Source: Odobenus rosmarus divergens (Eukaryota > Chordata > Mammalia > Carnivora > Odobenidae). From it: 64,000 bases of DNA. Under the pieces are notes generated by a model. It did not search any database, was not told where the DNA came from, and worked only from the letters and a program-made list of their open reading frames with translations. The position numbers were made by a program, and so were the translations under genes. This document shows, piece after piece, positions 63,657 to 64,000 of this stretch. The stretch spans positions 2,509,714-2,573,713 of the forward strand of contig NW_004450324.1 in assembly GCF_000321225.1 (NCBI RefSeq). The letters run 5' to 3'. Position 1 is the stretch's first letter. Every line of letters starts with the position of its first letter.

Positions 63657-64000
63657 GCCCAAAATTTAATGTAGTTAAAAAACCCATCACTTTATAATAC
63701 AAATTCTACCTACATTTTATTTCAATGCAATTAAATTCTATGAGTTAAAAAAATTAAATTAAATGATATTCACACATTAGTTTATATTCAGTCCACATTT
63801 ACTGAACTTTAAATGAAGAACACTGAGAACATGTTTGGAAACCATTTCTAATGCTGGACTTTGCTTGTAAAATTAATGGTGATACGATTTTTTTTTTTTT
63901 TAGCTCTTCAAAGTTAGTAAGTGCCAAGTTAATGCGTTTAGAAATACACATGCTGATATATTCAGATTCTTTAGGAAGATGCTATTGGATCTTTTACAAA

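Larger units (their letters stand above)
42840..64000 (-). other. XIRP2: 5' region of XIRP2 (intron or upstream sequence)
   Basis: The exon at 42839 starts mid-codon behind a good acceptor, so this is intron for at least the long transcripts. I found no upstream exon here that I can support. It holds MIRs, CAN-SINEs (two nested pairs), an L1-like segment, a MaLR LTR, simple repeats and a CTCF-like motif, listed separately. The sections 46.9-48.2, 55.0-60.0 and 61.8-63.4 kb show no recognisable gene. Confidence 0.7.

Overview
The window is mammalian nuclear DNA from a carnivoran, and reading on the minus strand it holds most of one gene: XIRP2 (Xin actin-binding repeat containing 2; also CMYA3, beta-xin, myomaxin). 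Carnivoran origin rests on about a dozen tRNA-Lys-derived CAN-SINEs (SINEC) and a carnivoran-type LINE-1 3' end. The SINE bodies lack the diagnostic middle of dog SINEC_Cf and of the cat family, so an arctoid (bear, seal or mustelid type) is the best guess; this is inference. No second protein gene, RNA gene or CRISPR array is supported.

Transcription runs right to left. Seven coding exons can be placed with consensus splice sites and consistent phases: 42839-42679, 37982-37845, 15432-15322, 14933-14861, 13962-13832, the giant Xin-repeat exon 13214-3893 (9,322 nt), and a small exon 2005-1872. Counted from the ATG inside the first exon, the full-length product is 3,308 residues, close to the roughly 3.4-kDa-thousand-residue class of human XIRP2 (about 3,370 aa). 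The first exon is open upstream of that ATG and begins with a partial codon, so at least one more 5' exon lies to the right, probably beyond the window. At least one 3' exon lies beyond the left edge.

The most interesting object is the 134-nt exon 2005-1872. It is open in two frames. Joined to the giant exon (which ends in phase 1) it encodes the 31-residue tail of the long Xin-repeat protein and a stop. Joined directly to exon 13962-13832 (which ends in phase 0), skipping the giant exon, it is read one base shifted and encodes the first one and a half zinc-finger modules of a LIM domain (C-x2-C-x17-H-x2-C-x2-C-x2-C). One gene thus yields a giant sarcomeric actin-binding protein, or a short EPLIN-like LIM protein of the kind reported from hair-cell stereocilia. 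The remaining exons supply the shared N-terminal region, including an EPLIN-like KERMxRYQAAVS segment.

The rest is intron and 5' gene region: a 22.4-kb intron (15433-37844), a 4.7-kb intron (37983-42678), and 21 kb upstream of the first recognised exon. These contain SINEC copies (several with clean target-site duplications, two nested pairs), MIR, L2 and LINE-1 pieces, two MaLR-type LTRs, hAT-like DNA transposon remnants and simple repeats. Non-repeat signals include a 188-bp direct duplication, a convergent pair of CTCF-like motifs around the first exon, and some inverted repeats.
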